DNA from: an uncultured Chloracidobacterium sp.
GTDB taxonomy: Bacteria > Acidobacteriota > Blastocatellia > Pyrinomonadales > Pyrinomonadaceae
Length of the DNA stretch: 64,000 bases
Assembly (NCBI GenBank): GCA_936914845.1
Contig: CAKZGE010000004.1
Span: 310,001 to 374,000 of the forward strand
Direction of reading: 5' to 3'
Shown: piece by piece, positions 43,456-53,191 of the stretch
Layout: each line of letters starts with the position of its first letter
Position numbering within the stretch: position 1 is the first letter of the stretch
Position numbers and translations under genes: made by a program
Notes under the pieces: model-generated
The model's input: the letters and a program-made list of their open reading frames with translations, nothing else
Databases searched by the model: none
What the model was told of the DNA's origin: nothing

Positions 43456-44769
43456 TTGGAAGCATTACTAACACAACGCGGTGTCAATGATGCCAGATCT
43501 ATGTATTCGGCCGAATTGCTCGAAGCCGGATTCTTTCCGTTGATCGGTGCACCGGACCCGGCTGAAATGGCCTACGAGATCGGTGTTTGGACGGCCGGGT
43601 TGGAGAGCGTGTTGAATCGCTACAATATGTTCACCGAAAAAGGGCGGACAAACGACGCGGCGAACGACTGGACCAAAGAATTTCGTATGACGCAATCCGC
43701 ATTGGGGTTGTGTTCAAAGCTTAATTTTAGACTGCGCAAGGCGTTGACCGTTCCCGGTGCTCCGACAATAGCGGTCAGCGTGGAAGATTCGGATCAATAC
43801 GCGGCGGAGCTTCGCGATGTGATCACGCTCAACAACAATTTTACCCAAAACGGACAAGCTGCGTTTGATGAATGGAAAACCTGGAGCAGCTTGCTTTCCA
43901 GCAAGATCAGAACATCGCCGGCGGCCCGACGGTTCATCGCCCACGCGAACAATTTTGATACCGATCTGCTGCCGGAAGCTCTCCGCCAATTGTTATATCA
44001 GAAACAAATGCCCTTTGCCGATCAGGCCGATCTGCATTTGATCTTGACGGGTTTTGCACGGGTGCTGAAATCGCTCGCGATCGTCGGCCGGATGCTGCGA
44101 AATGATGAACCGCTCAAGCACACTCTGCTGATATTCGCACGCATATACGACCAAACGAATGATCTGATCAGCTATATCGACAATCGATTGGCAAGGTTTC
44201 CGGACGAAGAGGCGGATTTCTTCAATTCGCTCGACAGCGCTTCTTACACCGCCTCATTGGAGCTTAAAAAGGTTTATAAGCAGGAGCTCAATGGATTGGT
44301 CGCGATGCGTCCGGCACCTTCGATATTTGCCAAGGTCGAAACGGCCTATGCTTTGCTGAATGACAGTTTTCAACAGATAATCGCCGGATTTGCGCGGTTC
44401 ATCGATGCTGATGCGGATGTCGAAAAGCTTTTTCCGAATTTTCGGGTAAAGCTTGAACAATCGCTCGTGCTGCGCGGGCAATTGTGGCGTGTGCTGCAGG
44501 TCGTTCAGGCCGCCGAGCAGCAGCCGGACGGACAGAATCTAGGTAAGCTCAAACTTGAGCTCAATGAATTTATCGACGGGCCGATCAGATTCTTGTTTTA
44601 CAAAGACAAAGAAACGCTCGAAAGGTTCAATGAAGAGATCCGATCGACCAGCGATGAAAAAGACCTGATCTCCATCCTGCACCGTTTCGGAGCCTATCTT
44701 GAAACGCTTTTCGGCCAGATCAATATGCGCAGCGTTCTGATCGATCACCCTTTCGAAGGCCGAACTTAA
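43456..44769 (+). CDS. Orphan cytosolic helical protein (437 residues)
   Basis: No family recognised. No signal peptide or membrane span; almost entirely helical, with regularly spaced Leu and charged residues (e.g. DLLPEALRQLLYQKQMPFAD, LKHTLLIFARIYDQTNDLIS, LYIL-type packing) and few cysteines. The start is a TTG at 43456 with AGAGGA 9 bases upstream; an ATG at 43501 is possible. A good promoter precedes it, so it is a transcription unit of its own after ybbAP. Its stop overlaps the end of the convergent exported-protein gene by 4 bases. Perhaps a lineage-specific scaffold protein. Confidence 0.7.
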   Translation: MEALLTQRGVNDARSMYSAELLEAGFFPLIGAPDPAEMAYEIGVWTAGLESVLNRYNMFTEKGRTNDAANDWTKEFRMTQSALGLCSKLNFRLRKALTVPGAPTIAVSVEDSDQYAAELRDVITLNNNFTQNGQAAFDEWKTWSSLLSSKIRTSPAARRFIAHANNFDTDLLPEALRQLLYQKQMPFADQADLHLILTGFARVLKSLAIVGRMLRNDEPLKHTLLIFARIYDQTNDLISYIDNRLARFPDEEADFFNSLDSASYTASLELKKVYKQELNGLVAMRPAPSIFAKVETAYALLNDSFQQIIAGFARFIDADADVEKLFPNFRVKLEQSLVLRGQLWRVLQVVQAAEQQPDGQNLGKLKLELNEFIDGPIRFLFYKDKETLERFNEEIRSTSDEKDLISILHRFGAYLETLFGQINMRSVLIDHPFEGRT

Positions 44770-45386
44770 GACGGCGGTTCAAGTTCGCCGAAAAAAGCAT
44801 ATTGAGCACGGCGTCCGGAGATCTCAAGTCGCCAGTGGGTAAAATCGCGCACATCATCACAATTGTTCCCGCGGCCCTGCAAGACAAGAAAATAGGATGT
44901 TGGCCGGACGATGCCCGGTTTAACAATACCGCTGCCGCTGCCGACAGTCCCGTTGAAACGAAGCTCTTTGTATAGCAGCGGGCCATTCGGGCGGTCATCA
45001 CCCTCCCGCTGATCGACCCTGTAATTCACCATCTTTGCCGGAAGCGGAAGAATAAGCTTTCCGAGCTTTCCGTTACCTGTTCGAAGGGTAAAGTCCCAGG
45101 TGCTGCCAAGAAAGCTGCCGACAAGGTCGAGCCCGGAGGCCATCTCGTCCTCACTGGCCGCGATGCCTTTCACCGCATCAAAACCGGCGTCGGTCTGGAA
45201 TAATGTACCGCCGGACTTGAACTTCACCGTTTTGAGTAAGCCGATCATATATTCGCTCGGCTTTGACGTGTGCAGGACATAGGTTCCCGGTTCGGTACAA
45301 CAGGCACATGCAAATATGTTCGACGAAAAGGCGGTAATGGCCACAAACACCGTGACCGCAACTCGAAAAAGATATTTTCTGTTCAT
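44766..45386 (-). CDS. Exported protein of unknown function with CxCC start
   Basis: 206 residues. A signal peptide (MNRKYLFRVAVTVFVAITAF) leads to NIFACACCTEPG, so the mature N-terminus carries three cysteines close together, which could bind metal or form disulfides. The remainder is beta-rich with no motif I know (MVNYRVDQREGDDRPNGPLL, then FTHWRLEISGR). The ATG at 45386 is supported by AGGAG upstream on the minus strand; the longer open frame overlaps mutM and is rejected. It is 8 bases from mutM. Confidence 0.68.
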   Translation of the reverse strand: MNRKYLFRVAVTVFVAITAFSSNIFACACCTEPGTYVLHTSKPSEYMIGLLKTVKFKSGGTLFQTDAGFDAVKGIAASEDEMASGLDLVGSFLGSTWDFTLRTGNGKLGKLILPLPAKMVNYRVDQREGDDRPNGPLLYKELRFNGTVGSGSGIVKPGIVRPTSYFLVLQGRGNNCDDVRDFTHWRLEISGRRAQYAFFGELEPPS

Positions 45387-45394
45387 CTTCACTC

Positions 45395-46225
45395 CTAGCG
45401 TTGGCATTTTCCGCAGAAAAAGCTTGAACGGCCGCCCTGTTTGATCCTTATTATGGGGCGATCGCATTTTTGGCAGGGTTGCCCTTCGCGTCCATAAACG
45501 CGCCATTGGTCTTCGTAAGCTCCGCCGTAATAGCTGCCATCTATGTTTTCCGGATCAACATTCATCGTCGAACCGTGGCTGATCGATTCCGCCAGCACGG
45601 ATCGGACAGCTCCATGCAGGGCGTTCGATCTTGCGGATGAAATATCGCCCGCGCATTTTCGCGGATCTACGCCGGCATAAAACAATGCCTCAGAAACATA
45701 GATGTTGCCAAGGCCGCAGACCTTTGTCTGGTCGAGCAAAAGTTCTTTAATAGACCGTTTAGAACTTTTTAGCACGGTGCGAAAATAGCGGGCCGAAAAT
45801 TCGTCGGAGAACGGTTCCGGTGCCAGGGATGCCAATTCTTTTGCCTGAAAGAGTTCGGCGGTCGGCACGAGCTTCATCATTCCGAAATGGCGTTGATCTT
45901 GAAATACAAGCCGGAGATCATCGTCGAAGTAAAAAACTGCGTGAGCGAATTTGGGATCTTCGCGGTCAATGCCGATCAGCATGAAACGACCGCTCATACG
46001 CAGATGCGCTATCAGCGTCGCATCGTTATTCAATTGAATGAGAATATGTTTGCCGCGTCGGCTGACGGAGCTGATAACGGCATTTGAAACGCCCCGGGCA
46101 AATTCCGCCAGAGTTGTCCCCGGGGCTAGACGCTCGCGACGCAGTTCGGCGGCAGAGATGCGACGGCCGACAACCAAAGCGGCCAGCGATCTTGCGACCA
46201 ATTCTACCTCGGGAAGTTCCGGCAT
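45395..46225 (-). CDS. mutM: Formamidopyrimidine-DNA glycosylase (MutM/Fpg)
   Basis: 276 residues. It removes 8-oxoguanine and formamidopyrimidines from DNA and nicks the backbone. The N-terminus MPELPEVE supplies the catalytic Pro2 and Glu3. The helix-two-turn-helix (LLLDQTKVCGLGNIYVSEAL) is present, and the C-terminal zinc finger CQKC...CGKC ends the protein. The gene starts 6 bases after the stop of the nucleotidylyltransferase gene, so the two are probably co-transcribed. Confidence 0.97.
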   Translation of the reverse strand: MPELPEVELVARSLAALVVGRRISAAELRRERLAPGTTLAEFARGVSNAVISSVSRRGKHILIQLNNDATLIAHLRMSGRFMLIGIDREDPKFAHAVFYFDDDLRLVFQDQRHFGMMKLVPTAELFQAKELASLAPEPFSDEFSARYFRTVLKSSKRSIKELLLDQTKVCGLGNIYVSEALFYAGVDPRKCAGDISSARSNALHGAVRSVLAESISHGSTMNVDPENIDGSYYGGAYEDQWRVYGREGQPCQKCDRPIIRIKQGGRSSFFCGKCQR

Positions 46226-46231
46226 ATGGGG

Positions 46232-47272
46232 TCAGGTCCGCGAATAATCCGGAAGCATTGCTTTATCGCCCAACACGGTGAACGGGGTTATGACAGCATT
46301 GCGGCCAATGTGGCTGCCGCGGCCGATCAGCGAACCTTTGACCTCGGCGAATGTTGAAACACGCGTGTGCGACCAGACGACAGAATCTTCGATGACGGCT
46401 TTTTCCTCGATGTGCACGCCGGCGCCGAGGACGGAATTGATGACCCGGGCATTTGGCTTGATGACGCAGCCGGGGCCCAAAACGGAGCGGTCGTCAACGA
46501 TCGCCGCCGTCGCTATCTCCGAAGCCTCGGCCGTCGGGCGTTCGAACCCGCGGATCTTTCCGGCCAAAAGGTCGTGGTGGGCCGCCAAATAGCTTTGCGG
46601 CGTGCCAAGGTCGCGCCAATAGCTGTCTTCTAAGATATATGAAAAGAAAGGCCTTTTTTGTTCCAGAATGGTCGGGAAAACATTGTATTCAAAAGATGTG
46701 TTCTCGCCGGCCGGTATCAGATCAAGGATCGCCGGTTCCAACACATAGATCCCGGCATTGATCGTATTGACATCGAGAGAGGCGAGAGTCTCTGCGGAAG
46801 GCTTTTCCAGAAATCGCAACACTTCCCCATTCGGTCCCGGTTCGACCAGTCCGTATGCAGAAGGGTCGAGAACACCGACGAGAGCGATCGTCGCCTCGGC
46901 CTTTTTGGCGCGGTGGGTGTCGATAATGTCGGCAATATCAACATCCGTCAAAATATCGCCGTTAAAAACGATCGTGGTGTCGCGGATCTCGTTGGCCGCA
47001 AATTTATAGGCCCCGCCCGTACCCATCGGATTCGGTTCCGTAACATATCGAAGATCTACGCCGAGTTCGGAACCGTCGCCCAAAAGATCTTCGATCTTGT
47101 CCGGTTGATAGCTCAGCGAAAGCACAATGTCCGTAATGCCGGCCTTTTTTAGGATCTCGATCTGGTATGTCAAAAATGGACGATTGACGAGAGGGACGAC
47201 AGGTTTTGGCGTATAGACCGTCAGCGGCCGCAAACGCGTTCCTTTACCGCCGGCTAAAATAAGTGCTTGCAT
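46232..47272 (-). CDS. Sugar-1-phosphate nucleotidylyltransferase (mannose-1-phosphate guanylyltransferase-like)
   Basis: 346 residues. The N-terminal nucleotidyltransferase domain has LILAGGKGTRLRPLT at 4-18, PKPVVPLVNRPFL, FNGDILTDVD with the metal Asp, and EKPSAETL. The C-terminal left-handed beta-helix repeats (VLGPGCVIKPNARVINSVLG, GSLIGRGSHIGRNAVITPFT) resemble GDP-mannose pyrophosphorylases. The nucleotide and sugar are not proven by motifs alone; glucose-1-phosphate thymidylyl- or uridylyltransferase is possible. It supplies activated sugar for envelope glycans. Confidence 0.87.
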   Translation of the reverse strand: MQALILAGGKGTRLRPLTVYTPKPVVPLVNRPFLTYQIEILKKAGITDIVLSLSYQPDKIEDLLGDGSELGVDLRYVTEPNPMGTGGAYKFAANEIRDTTIVFNGDILTDVDIADIIDTHRAKKAEATIALVGVLDPSAYGLVEPGPNGEVLRFLEKPSAETLASLDVNTINAGIYVLEPAILDLIPAGENTSFEYNVFPTILEQKRPFFSYILEDSYWRDLGTPQSYLAAHHDLLAGKIRGFERPTAEASEIATAAIVDDRSVLGPGCVIKPNARVINSVLGAGVHIEEKAVIEDSVVWSHTRVSTFAEVKGSLIGRGSHIGRNAVITPFTVLGDKAMLPDYSRT

Positions 47273-47372
47273 AATTGATCTCGTCCGAGCCGAAATTCAA
47301 GACTATGTAAAAGGGAAAAAAAAATCAAAGGCGGCCTTAATGTTTAACATTTACAAAAAATGACAAAAAAGA

Positions 47373-47402
47373 TTGACACTTTTTCGCACCGTATGTTAAT
47401 TT
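47373..47402 (+). promoter_or_regulatory. Candidate promoter of the TPR gene
   Basis: A perfect -35 TTGACA (47373-47378) with a weak -10 (TAATTT, 47397-47402), 18-base spacer. The untranslated stretch 47273-47510 holds no gene; it is very A-rich before the -35. Confidence 0.4.
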
Positions 47403-47510
47403 AATCCTTGCGGAAAGATCCGATACATTTCGCAACTCACCGTCTGAAACGACGATCTGTCATAACCCTTCGAAACCTACTGCCGCATTTTTAAGGCAGA
47501 ATTATCCAAA

Positions 47511-49850
47511 ATGACTTTCGACAAGACAAAGGCAATGAGAAATGCCGAAAAGTACCTGTCTCAAGGGAAAATATCGGCTGCGATCGGCGAATACAAGCAG
47601 GTTGTAGATCACGATCCGAAAGATTTCAGCACCATGAACATGCTTGGCGATATGTACGCCAAGAACACGGAGCTGAAAGAAGCGATCGACTGCTATCATC
47701 CGGTAGCGGAACACTACAGCCGTCAGGGGTTCGCGCAAAAAGCAATTGCCGTTTATAACAAGATCTCTCGTTTAGACCCGGCCGCGATCGAGGTCTCGGC
47801 AAAGCTTGCGGAGCTTTATAAAACGAAAGGCAGTGTATTGGAAGCCCGCCAACACTATCGCATTTTGGCGGAATATCACGAAAAGCGTGGTGAAAAGATC
47901 GAGGCGTTATCTATTTTGAAAGAAATAGCGATGCTCGACCCGACAAATACCGAAGTTTATGTAAATCTGGCGGAATCTTATTTGAATGAAGGCCAGGAAG
48001 AGGACGCGGCGGATTCATATGTCGAGGCCGGCCGCCGATTTGCCAAACAGGGAAGCCACGAAGCGGCGATCGGAGCCTTTGAAAAGGCGCTTGAATTTAA
48101 CCGCAACGACCCAAAAACACTTTCGGAATACGTTCAATCGAAATTTGCCCTAGGCCGAGCGGCCGAGGCGGTGGAAAAACTTGATGCGATCTTGGCAGAC
48201 CAGCCGCACAATCGCGATGTGATGCTTTTGATCGTCGAATGCCAGATCGAAGCTCGGAATTCGGCGGAGGCGGAACAGGCCGTTATCCGTCTGGTGGAGC
48301 AGGAACCGGCCAACTATCCGAAATTTTTGGATATAGCGCATTTGTATCTGGAAGAGGGCGATAATGCGGCGGCGACCCGAATTTTGACGATGTCTTCGGA
48401 ACACCTGCTGGTTGGCGGCCAAGCAGATTCATTTCACACAATGGTCAGCGGCATTCTCGAAAAAGAACCGGAGCGGCTCGACGCACTGCATTTGCTTGCC
48501 CGATACCGTTCGTGGCAAAAAGATGAAGCTGCGCTTCGCGATTCGCTGATAAAACTGGCGGACGTTGCACAACGCGCCGGTTCGGTCGATGACGAAAGAT
48601 ATGCTTTGGTGCAATTGGTGACCTATCTGCCGCATGAAGTGAAATATGCGGAGCGGCTACGCGAGATCAATCAGGAATTCGGCTTTAACGACGCGGAACC
48701 CGCAGAGGACGAATTTGAAAAGCGGTTCGGAACGCGAACGGTGCCGAGAGCAGCTTTCAGCGAAGATGATGCTATTGAGGTCAATGTTGTTTCGGACGGT
48801 TTCGGCGAATTCAATACAACGCTGATGGACAATGCCCCGGCGGCAATTGCCGAGGTAACGATCGATGGAAACATAAGCAGTTCCAGCCTTGGTGAATTCG
48901 ATCTGGAAAGCAGCGGCGGGGAAGTGTTTGATGCCGGCGATTTCGCAATTGTCCAAGACGACGCGGCGAACGGTACGGGATTGGCTGCGGCCGACGAGGT
49001 GAAGCTGCAGAAAGAGGTTGACAGCATCAAATTCTACACTGAGAACGGTTACACCGACCTTGCCGAAAAAGCGATAGCGGAGCTTGAAGCGGCGTTTGGC
49101 GAAAGGCCGGAGATCAAGGAATTGAAACGCGACCTGAAAACCTTTTCCGCTTTCGAAGTGGAAGATGCTGTTGAGATAGCGACGGATGACACCGGCTTTG
49201 CCTTTACTTTCAATGAGAACGGTAACGGCAATAGCGGCGGCGAAACGCCAGAGCCAACGGGAGCGGTCGAAATATCCGGCTTGAGCGGCTTGGAAATAAC
49301 GTCCGGCTCGCCGGAGATATCTTCGGCGAACGGCAATGGCAATGGAAACGGCAACGGCAACGGCAATGGGAAACCGGCGAAAGCGTCGAACGGACGCGGC
49401 CAGATGTTTGACCTAACGGACATCTTTGATTCGGTAGAACAAGAACCTGAAGAGGCAGGCGTCGATTATGACACCCATTACCATACGGCGGTAGCATATC
49501 AGGAAATGGGGCTGCTTGATGAGGCGATCAAGGAATTTCAGGAGGCGGTCTCACAGGTGCGGGCAAATGATGGTACGCGGCGGTTCTTTTCATGTGCAAA
49601 TCTGCTGGGCCACTGCTTTATGCAGAAAGGAATGCCGAGCCTGGCGTTGAAGTGGTATGAACGCACACTAGAGACAACGGACCTGAATGATGACGAAAAA
49701 CAGGGTCTGTGGTACGAGATCGGAAACGCTCATGAAGCCGACGGCGATATGGAAAACGCCGGGAAATTCTTTGAAAAGGTCTATGCCGAAAATATTGACT
49801 TTCGTGATGTCGGCGAAAGGATCAAAAACCTGATGGTAGCTCAATCCTAG
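47511..49850 (+). CDS. Large TPR-repeat protein
   Basis: 779 residues with no signal peptide. Tetratricopeptide helices run from about 7 to 400: AMRNAEKYLSQGKISAAIGE, KDFSTMNMLGDMYAKNTELK, AIEVSAKLAELYKTKGSVLE, NTEVYVNLAESYLNEGQEED, and more. A low-complexity acidic middle (about 400-630) holds a (Asn-Gly)7 tract. Two more TPRs close the protein (VAYQEMGLLDEAIKEFQEAV, LWYEIGNAHEADGDMENAGK). TPR proteins scaffold complexes; the partner is unknown. It is typical of Acidobacteria-like genomes. The stop overlaps the MFS gene. Confidence 0.85.
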   Translation: MTFDKTKAMRNAEKYLSQGKISAAIGEYKQVVDHDPKDFSTMNMLGDMYAKNTELKEAIDCYHPVAEHYSRQGFAQKAIAVYNKISRLDPAAIEVSAKLAELYKTKGSVLEARQHYRILAEYHEKRGEKIEALSILKEIAMLDPTNTEVYVNLAESYLNEGQEEDAADSYVEAGRRFAKQGSHEAAIGAFEKALEFNRNDPKTLSEYVQSKFALGRAAEAVEKLDAILADQPHNRDVMLLIVECQIEARNSAEAEQAVIRLVEQEPANYPKFLDIAHLYLEEGDNAAATRILTMSSEHLLVGGQADSFHTMVSGILEKEPERLDALHLLARYRSWQKDEAALRDSLIKLADVAQRAGSVDDERYALVQLVTYLPHEVKYAERLREINQEFGFNDAEPAEDEFEKRFGTRTVPRAAFSEDDAIEVNVVSDGFGEFNTTLMDNAPAAIAEVTIDGNISSSSLGEFDLESSGGEVFDAGDFAIVQDDAANGTGLAAADEVKLQKEVDSIKFYTENGYTDLAEKAIAELEAAFGERPEIKELKRDLKTFSAFEVEDAVEIATDDTGFAFTFNENGNGNSGGETPEPTGAVEISGLSGLEITSGSPEISSANGNGNGNGNGNGNGKPAKASNGRGQMFDLTDIFDSVEQEPEEAGVDYDTHYHTAVAYQEMGLLDEAIKEFQEAVSQVRANDGTRRFFSCANLLGHCFMQKGMPSLALKWYERTLETTDLNDDEKQGLWYEIGNAHEADGDMENAGKFFEKVYAENIDFRDVGERIKNLMVAQS
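49329..49370 (+). repeat. Hexanucleotide tract coding (Asn-Gly)7
   Basis: Seven in-frame AAY-GGN units inside the TPR gene, varying only at third positions. A flexible linker before the C-terminal TPRs, open to slippage without loss of frame. Confidence 0.8.
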
Positions 49851-51115
49851 GCTTGAGAATGGCCTGTCGAAGCTTCGCGGGCGGCTTCTTCCTGCTCTTT
49901 TCTGCGGATGCCTTCGCGACCATCATAGGCGGCAAATTTCGGCAGGAACAGGGCGGAGCCGATAACGGATATAACGCAAAGAATTCCGCCCGAGATAAGT
50001 GCCGTGCGAACGCCCCAACGTTCGGCGACGATCCCCATTTTGGCACTGCCGAGCATCGGCCCGGTAAGATAGCTGAGCATTTCAATGCTGGCCAAGCGGC
50101 CGCGTAGATAATTTGGAATGGTCTGGTTCCAGACAGCTCCGCGAAAGATGCCGGAGATCATATCGAAAAAGCCCGCGGCGGCCAAAAAGATCAAGGCCGA
50201 AACGATCCCATCCGCCATACCGAAAAATGTGATAGCGACGCCCCACAAGGCAGCCGCACCGATAACGAACAGGCCGTGGCGGTTGATGTTTTTCGTCCAA
50301 CCGGAGGTGACACTGGCGAGAAGCGCACCGGCGGCGATGGCCGCGGGAAAGAAGCCGACATATTGGTCACCATAAATGACAGCCAAGGCAGGATAAAGGG
50401 CCTGAGGCATTGCAAAGAACATTGCGGCAATGTCTATAAAATAGGTGCCCAGCAATTCTTGCCGGCTAAATGCATATTTCCATGCCCGTTTAACGCCCTG
50501 CCAGCTGGGGCGTTCGGCATTTTCAGGCGACGGGACGGAGCTAACCAGATAGAGGGCGGCGAGTGTTCCGGTAAATGTCAGCAGATCAAAGGCGTAAGCC
50601 ACTGCCGGATGAAACTGAGTTGCAACGATGCCGGCCAGTGCCGGGCCGATGATCGCGCCGACGCTCCAGCGGATAGAATTCAGGGCAGCAACGGCGGCCA
50701 TTAGTTCGGCGGGCACGACCTTTTGAATGAAAGATTCGAAAGCCGGCCGCTGAAGTGCGGCTAAACCCGCATGCATGGCAACGCAGAGGAAAAGTATCCA
50801 TATCTGCGGCTGCGGCAGGAGCGAATTGACAAGCAGGAGAATGGAGGCCCCCGCTTGGCCGAATTCTGTCATTCGAAGCAGTCGCCGCTTGTCGAAAAAA
50901 TCCGCCAGAGCGCCGCCGACAAGTGACAGGGCGGCCATCGGCACGAATTCGACCAGGTAAATATATCCGACCATCGCCGAAGAGCCGGTCAATTGAAACA
51001 TCTGCCACGGAACAACAATGAATGTCATCATCGAGCCGAAAAAAGATATCAGCTGGCCAAAGAACAGCAGGCGATAATCGCGAGAAACCCTGAGCGGCGA
51101 CAGATCAAGCAGCAT
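49847..51115 (-). CDS. MFS transporter (EntS-like exporter family)
   Basis: 422 residues with about 12 membrane spans. It starts LDLSPLRVSRDYRLLFFGQL and has the loop motif GGALADFFDKRRLLRMTEFG (variant of motif A), features of the MFS_3/enterobactin-exporter branch. The C-terminal tail is charged (GREGIRRKEQEEAAREAS). Efflux of a small hydrophobic or siderophore-like compound is a family-level inference. It is convergent with the TPR gene and stands alone. Confidence 0.87.
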   Translation of the reverse strand: MLLDLSPLRVSRDYRLLFFGQLISFFGSMMTFIVVPWQMFQLTGSSAMVGYIYLVEFVPMAALSLVGGALADFFDKRRLLRMTEFGQAGASILLLVNSLLPQPQIWILFLCVAMHAGLAALQRPAFESFIQKVVPAELMAAVAALNSIRWSVGAIIGPALAGIVATQFHPAVAYAFDLLTFTGTLAALYLVSSVPSPENAERPSWQGVKRAWKYAFSRQELLGTYFIDIAAMFFAMPQALYPALAVIYGDQYVGFFPAAIAAGALLASVTSGWTKNINRHGLFVIGAAALWGVAITFFGMADGIVSALIFLAAAGFFDMISGIFRGAVWNQTIPNYLRGRLASIEMLSYLTGPMLGSAKMGIVAERWGVRTALISGGILCVISVIGSALFLPKFAAYDGREGIRRKEQEEAAREASTGHSQA

Positions 51116-51187
51116 TTAAAGCTACGGTATCACTGCGAAGGCGGAATATGAAAAGCGGTTGGCGAAAAAGGAGCGGACTATCTTACA

Positions 51188-53191
51188 ATGCTTGGCATGC
51201 TTGCTGTGCTCTATTTGATATTGGCGGTATATTTCGGCGACCTTGTTTGCCGCAGGTTTTTGGTCTATACGTCGGTTGCTCATCGGGCGGCAGCGGCGTT
51301 TTTGACCGGCATACTTTTCAGCAGCTGCATTTCCTATCTTTTTGCATGGGCATTTGCACGCTCGGAACAGCCCCTGTTCTGGTCGAGCATTGGATTTGCA
51401 GCGGTGGTGATAATTGCAGCCTTTGTTTTAGAGCTGCGGTTTCCGGTGCGGCCCGGATCCATCGATAAAGAATATCGTCGGCCGCCGGGAAGCTGGCCTT
51501 ATGACGCGGCCTGTTTGGCGGTGGCAGCGGTCGCCGGATATTCGCTGATGGTCTCGACGCTCAATTACGCCGACGGGGCATTTCTATTCGCCGGGCGAAG
51601 CTGGAGCGATTTCGGTGCGAACATATCGTTGACGCAAAGCTTTTTGTACGGTGATAATTTTCCGACGGTGCACCCATTTTATCCGCACGAGCCTATTCGA
51701 TATCACTTTTTGTTTTGGTTCCTTTCGGCAAATCTCGGCTATTTGGGCATGAACGTAGTTTGGGCGGTGAACCTGCTGAGCGTGCTTTCGCTGGTGGCAA
51801 TGCTGACGTTGCTAATGATCTTTGCCGAAATGCTGTTCAATTCGCGGGTGGTCGCGCGTTTGTCCGTACTGCTTTTCTTTTTGGCGACAAGCTCACTTTC
51901 ATATATTCCCTTTCTTTGGGCGCGGATCGGTTCCGGCGAGATATTGAAGTCGGTCTGGAATCTGAACGGTTATGTCCCATCCGGATTTCCGTACCGCGGA
52001 GACGATTGGGGAGCTTTGAGCGTGATCGTTTATGCAAACCAGCGGCAATTGATAAGCGCGGTCGGCATTGTGCTTTTGGTGCTCATATATCTGATCGGTT
52101 TTTATCGGCGGAAGAATGTTTTGGCCGTGCCCGATTATGAAAAAAGCCGCAGCAGCTTCGTCAGCTTTGACGCAAAACAGTACCCGAGCGATGCGCTCGC
52201 GTTCATATTCTGCGGTGTTTTGATCGGTATGCTGCCCTATTGGAATAGTGCTCTGTTTCTGGCGGCGTCGCTAATAATGGGTGCGCTATTCATATTGTTT
52301 CCATATCGGCATTATATGTTTCTGATGCTGGCGGCGATCGGAGCGTGCGGGCTGCCGCAGCTGCTTCTTTTGCGATCAGGCCGCGTGGCCGCAGATTCGA
52401 ATTATCTTTTCAATTGGGGATATATCGTTCAAGACCCGACGCCGGGAAAGGTATTTGATTATGTGCTGTGGACCTTCGGGCTGAAGCTGCTGCTGTTTTG
52501 GCTGGCATATCGGCTGGTGCCAAAGATGTATCGGCGGCTTTTTCTGGCTCTGTGTGCACCGGTAGTAGTAGCGTTTCTTTTTCAGCTCAGCACGGATATG
52601 TTCAATAACCACAAGCTGATCAATATCGGTTTGACGCTGACTTCGGTTTACGCGGCATTTGCGATCTGGGCGATCGGCCGCAAGGGTTGGGCGAATGCCA
52701 TATTAGCGGGCGTGCTGCTAGTTGTGATGACTCTCGGTTCGGCTATCGATCTATTTCCGATCAAGAACGACGGCCGGATCAAAACCCAATTCGAGAACGA
52801 TCAGCTGACGGAATGGATATTGGCGAACACCAAACCGGATGACCTGTTTTTGACAGATCTATTACTGTCGCATCCGATATTGATGTCCGGCCGAAAGATA
52901 TTTATGGGCAATACGCTGTATGCGTGGACGGCGGGGTACAATCTTGGCCTGAAAGAGCAGACGTACCGGATGTTGTACAATCTGCGGACGCCGCAAGAGC
53001 TGTTAATGAACCTGGAGGCGAATGGCATCGACTACGTCGCGATCGATGACGGCATACGCAATGGGCAATTCACCAAAACGGTGGATGAAGCATTGTTCCG
53101 TTCAACGTTAGAACTCGTTTATGAGGACAACGAAAACAAATACGGGAATTTGCGGATCTATAAGGTGCCATATGAAAAAGCGAACGATTGA
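51188..53191 (+). CDS. Large polytopic membrane protein, GT-C-like
   Basis: 667 residues with about 13-14 hydrophobic segments. A periplasmic loop has FAGRSWSDFGANISLTQSFL, then FPTVHPFYPHEPIRYHFLFW, a pattern reminiscent of polyprenyl-phosphate-sugar transferases (DUF2298-like). A soluble C-terminal domain (ILANTKPDDLFLTDLLLSHP) follows the last helix. The precise family is uncertain. Its end overlaps the next gene by 20 bases, so the two are translated from one mRNA. Confidence 0.66.
   Translation: MLGMLAVLYLILAVYFGDLVCRRFLVYTSVAHRAAAAFLTGILFSSCISYLFAWAFARSEQPLFWSSIGFAAVVIIAAFVLELRFPVRPGSIDKEYRRPPGSWPYDAACLAVAAVAGYSLMVSTLNYADGAFLFAGRSWSDFGANISLTQSFLYGDNFPTVHPFYPHEPIRYHFLFWFLSANLGYLGMNVVWAVNLLSVLSLVAMLTLLMIFAEMLFNSRVVARLSVLLFFLATSSLSYIPFLWARIGSGEILKSVWNLNGYVPSGFPYRGDDWGALSVIVYANQRQLISAVGIVLLVLIYLIGFYRRKNVLAVPDYEKSRSSFVSFDAKQYPSDALAFIFCGVLIGMLPYWNSALFLAASLIMGALFILFPYRHYMFLMLAAIGACGLPQLLLLRSGRVAADSNYLFNWGYIVQDPTPGKVFDYVLWTFGLKLLLFWLAYRLVPKMYRRLFLALCAPVVVAFLFQLSTDMFNNHKLINIGLTLTSVYAAFAIWAIGRKGWANAILAGVLLVVMTLGSAIDLFPIKNDGRIKTQFENDQLTEWILANTKPDDLFLTDLLLSHPILMSGRKIFMGNTLYAWTAGYNLGLKEQTYRMLYNLRTPQELLMNLEANGIDYVAIDDGIRNGQFTKTVDEALFRSTLELVYEDNENKYGNLRIYKVPYEKAND

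Noticed and set aside
45387..45506. N-terminal extension of the exported CxCC protein
   Set aside because: The extra 40 codons overlap the end of mutM and place the signal peptide in the middle of the protein; AGGAG supports the ATG at 45386.
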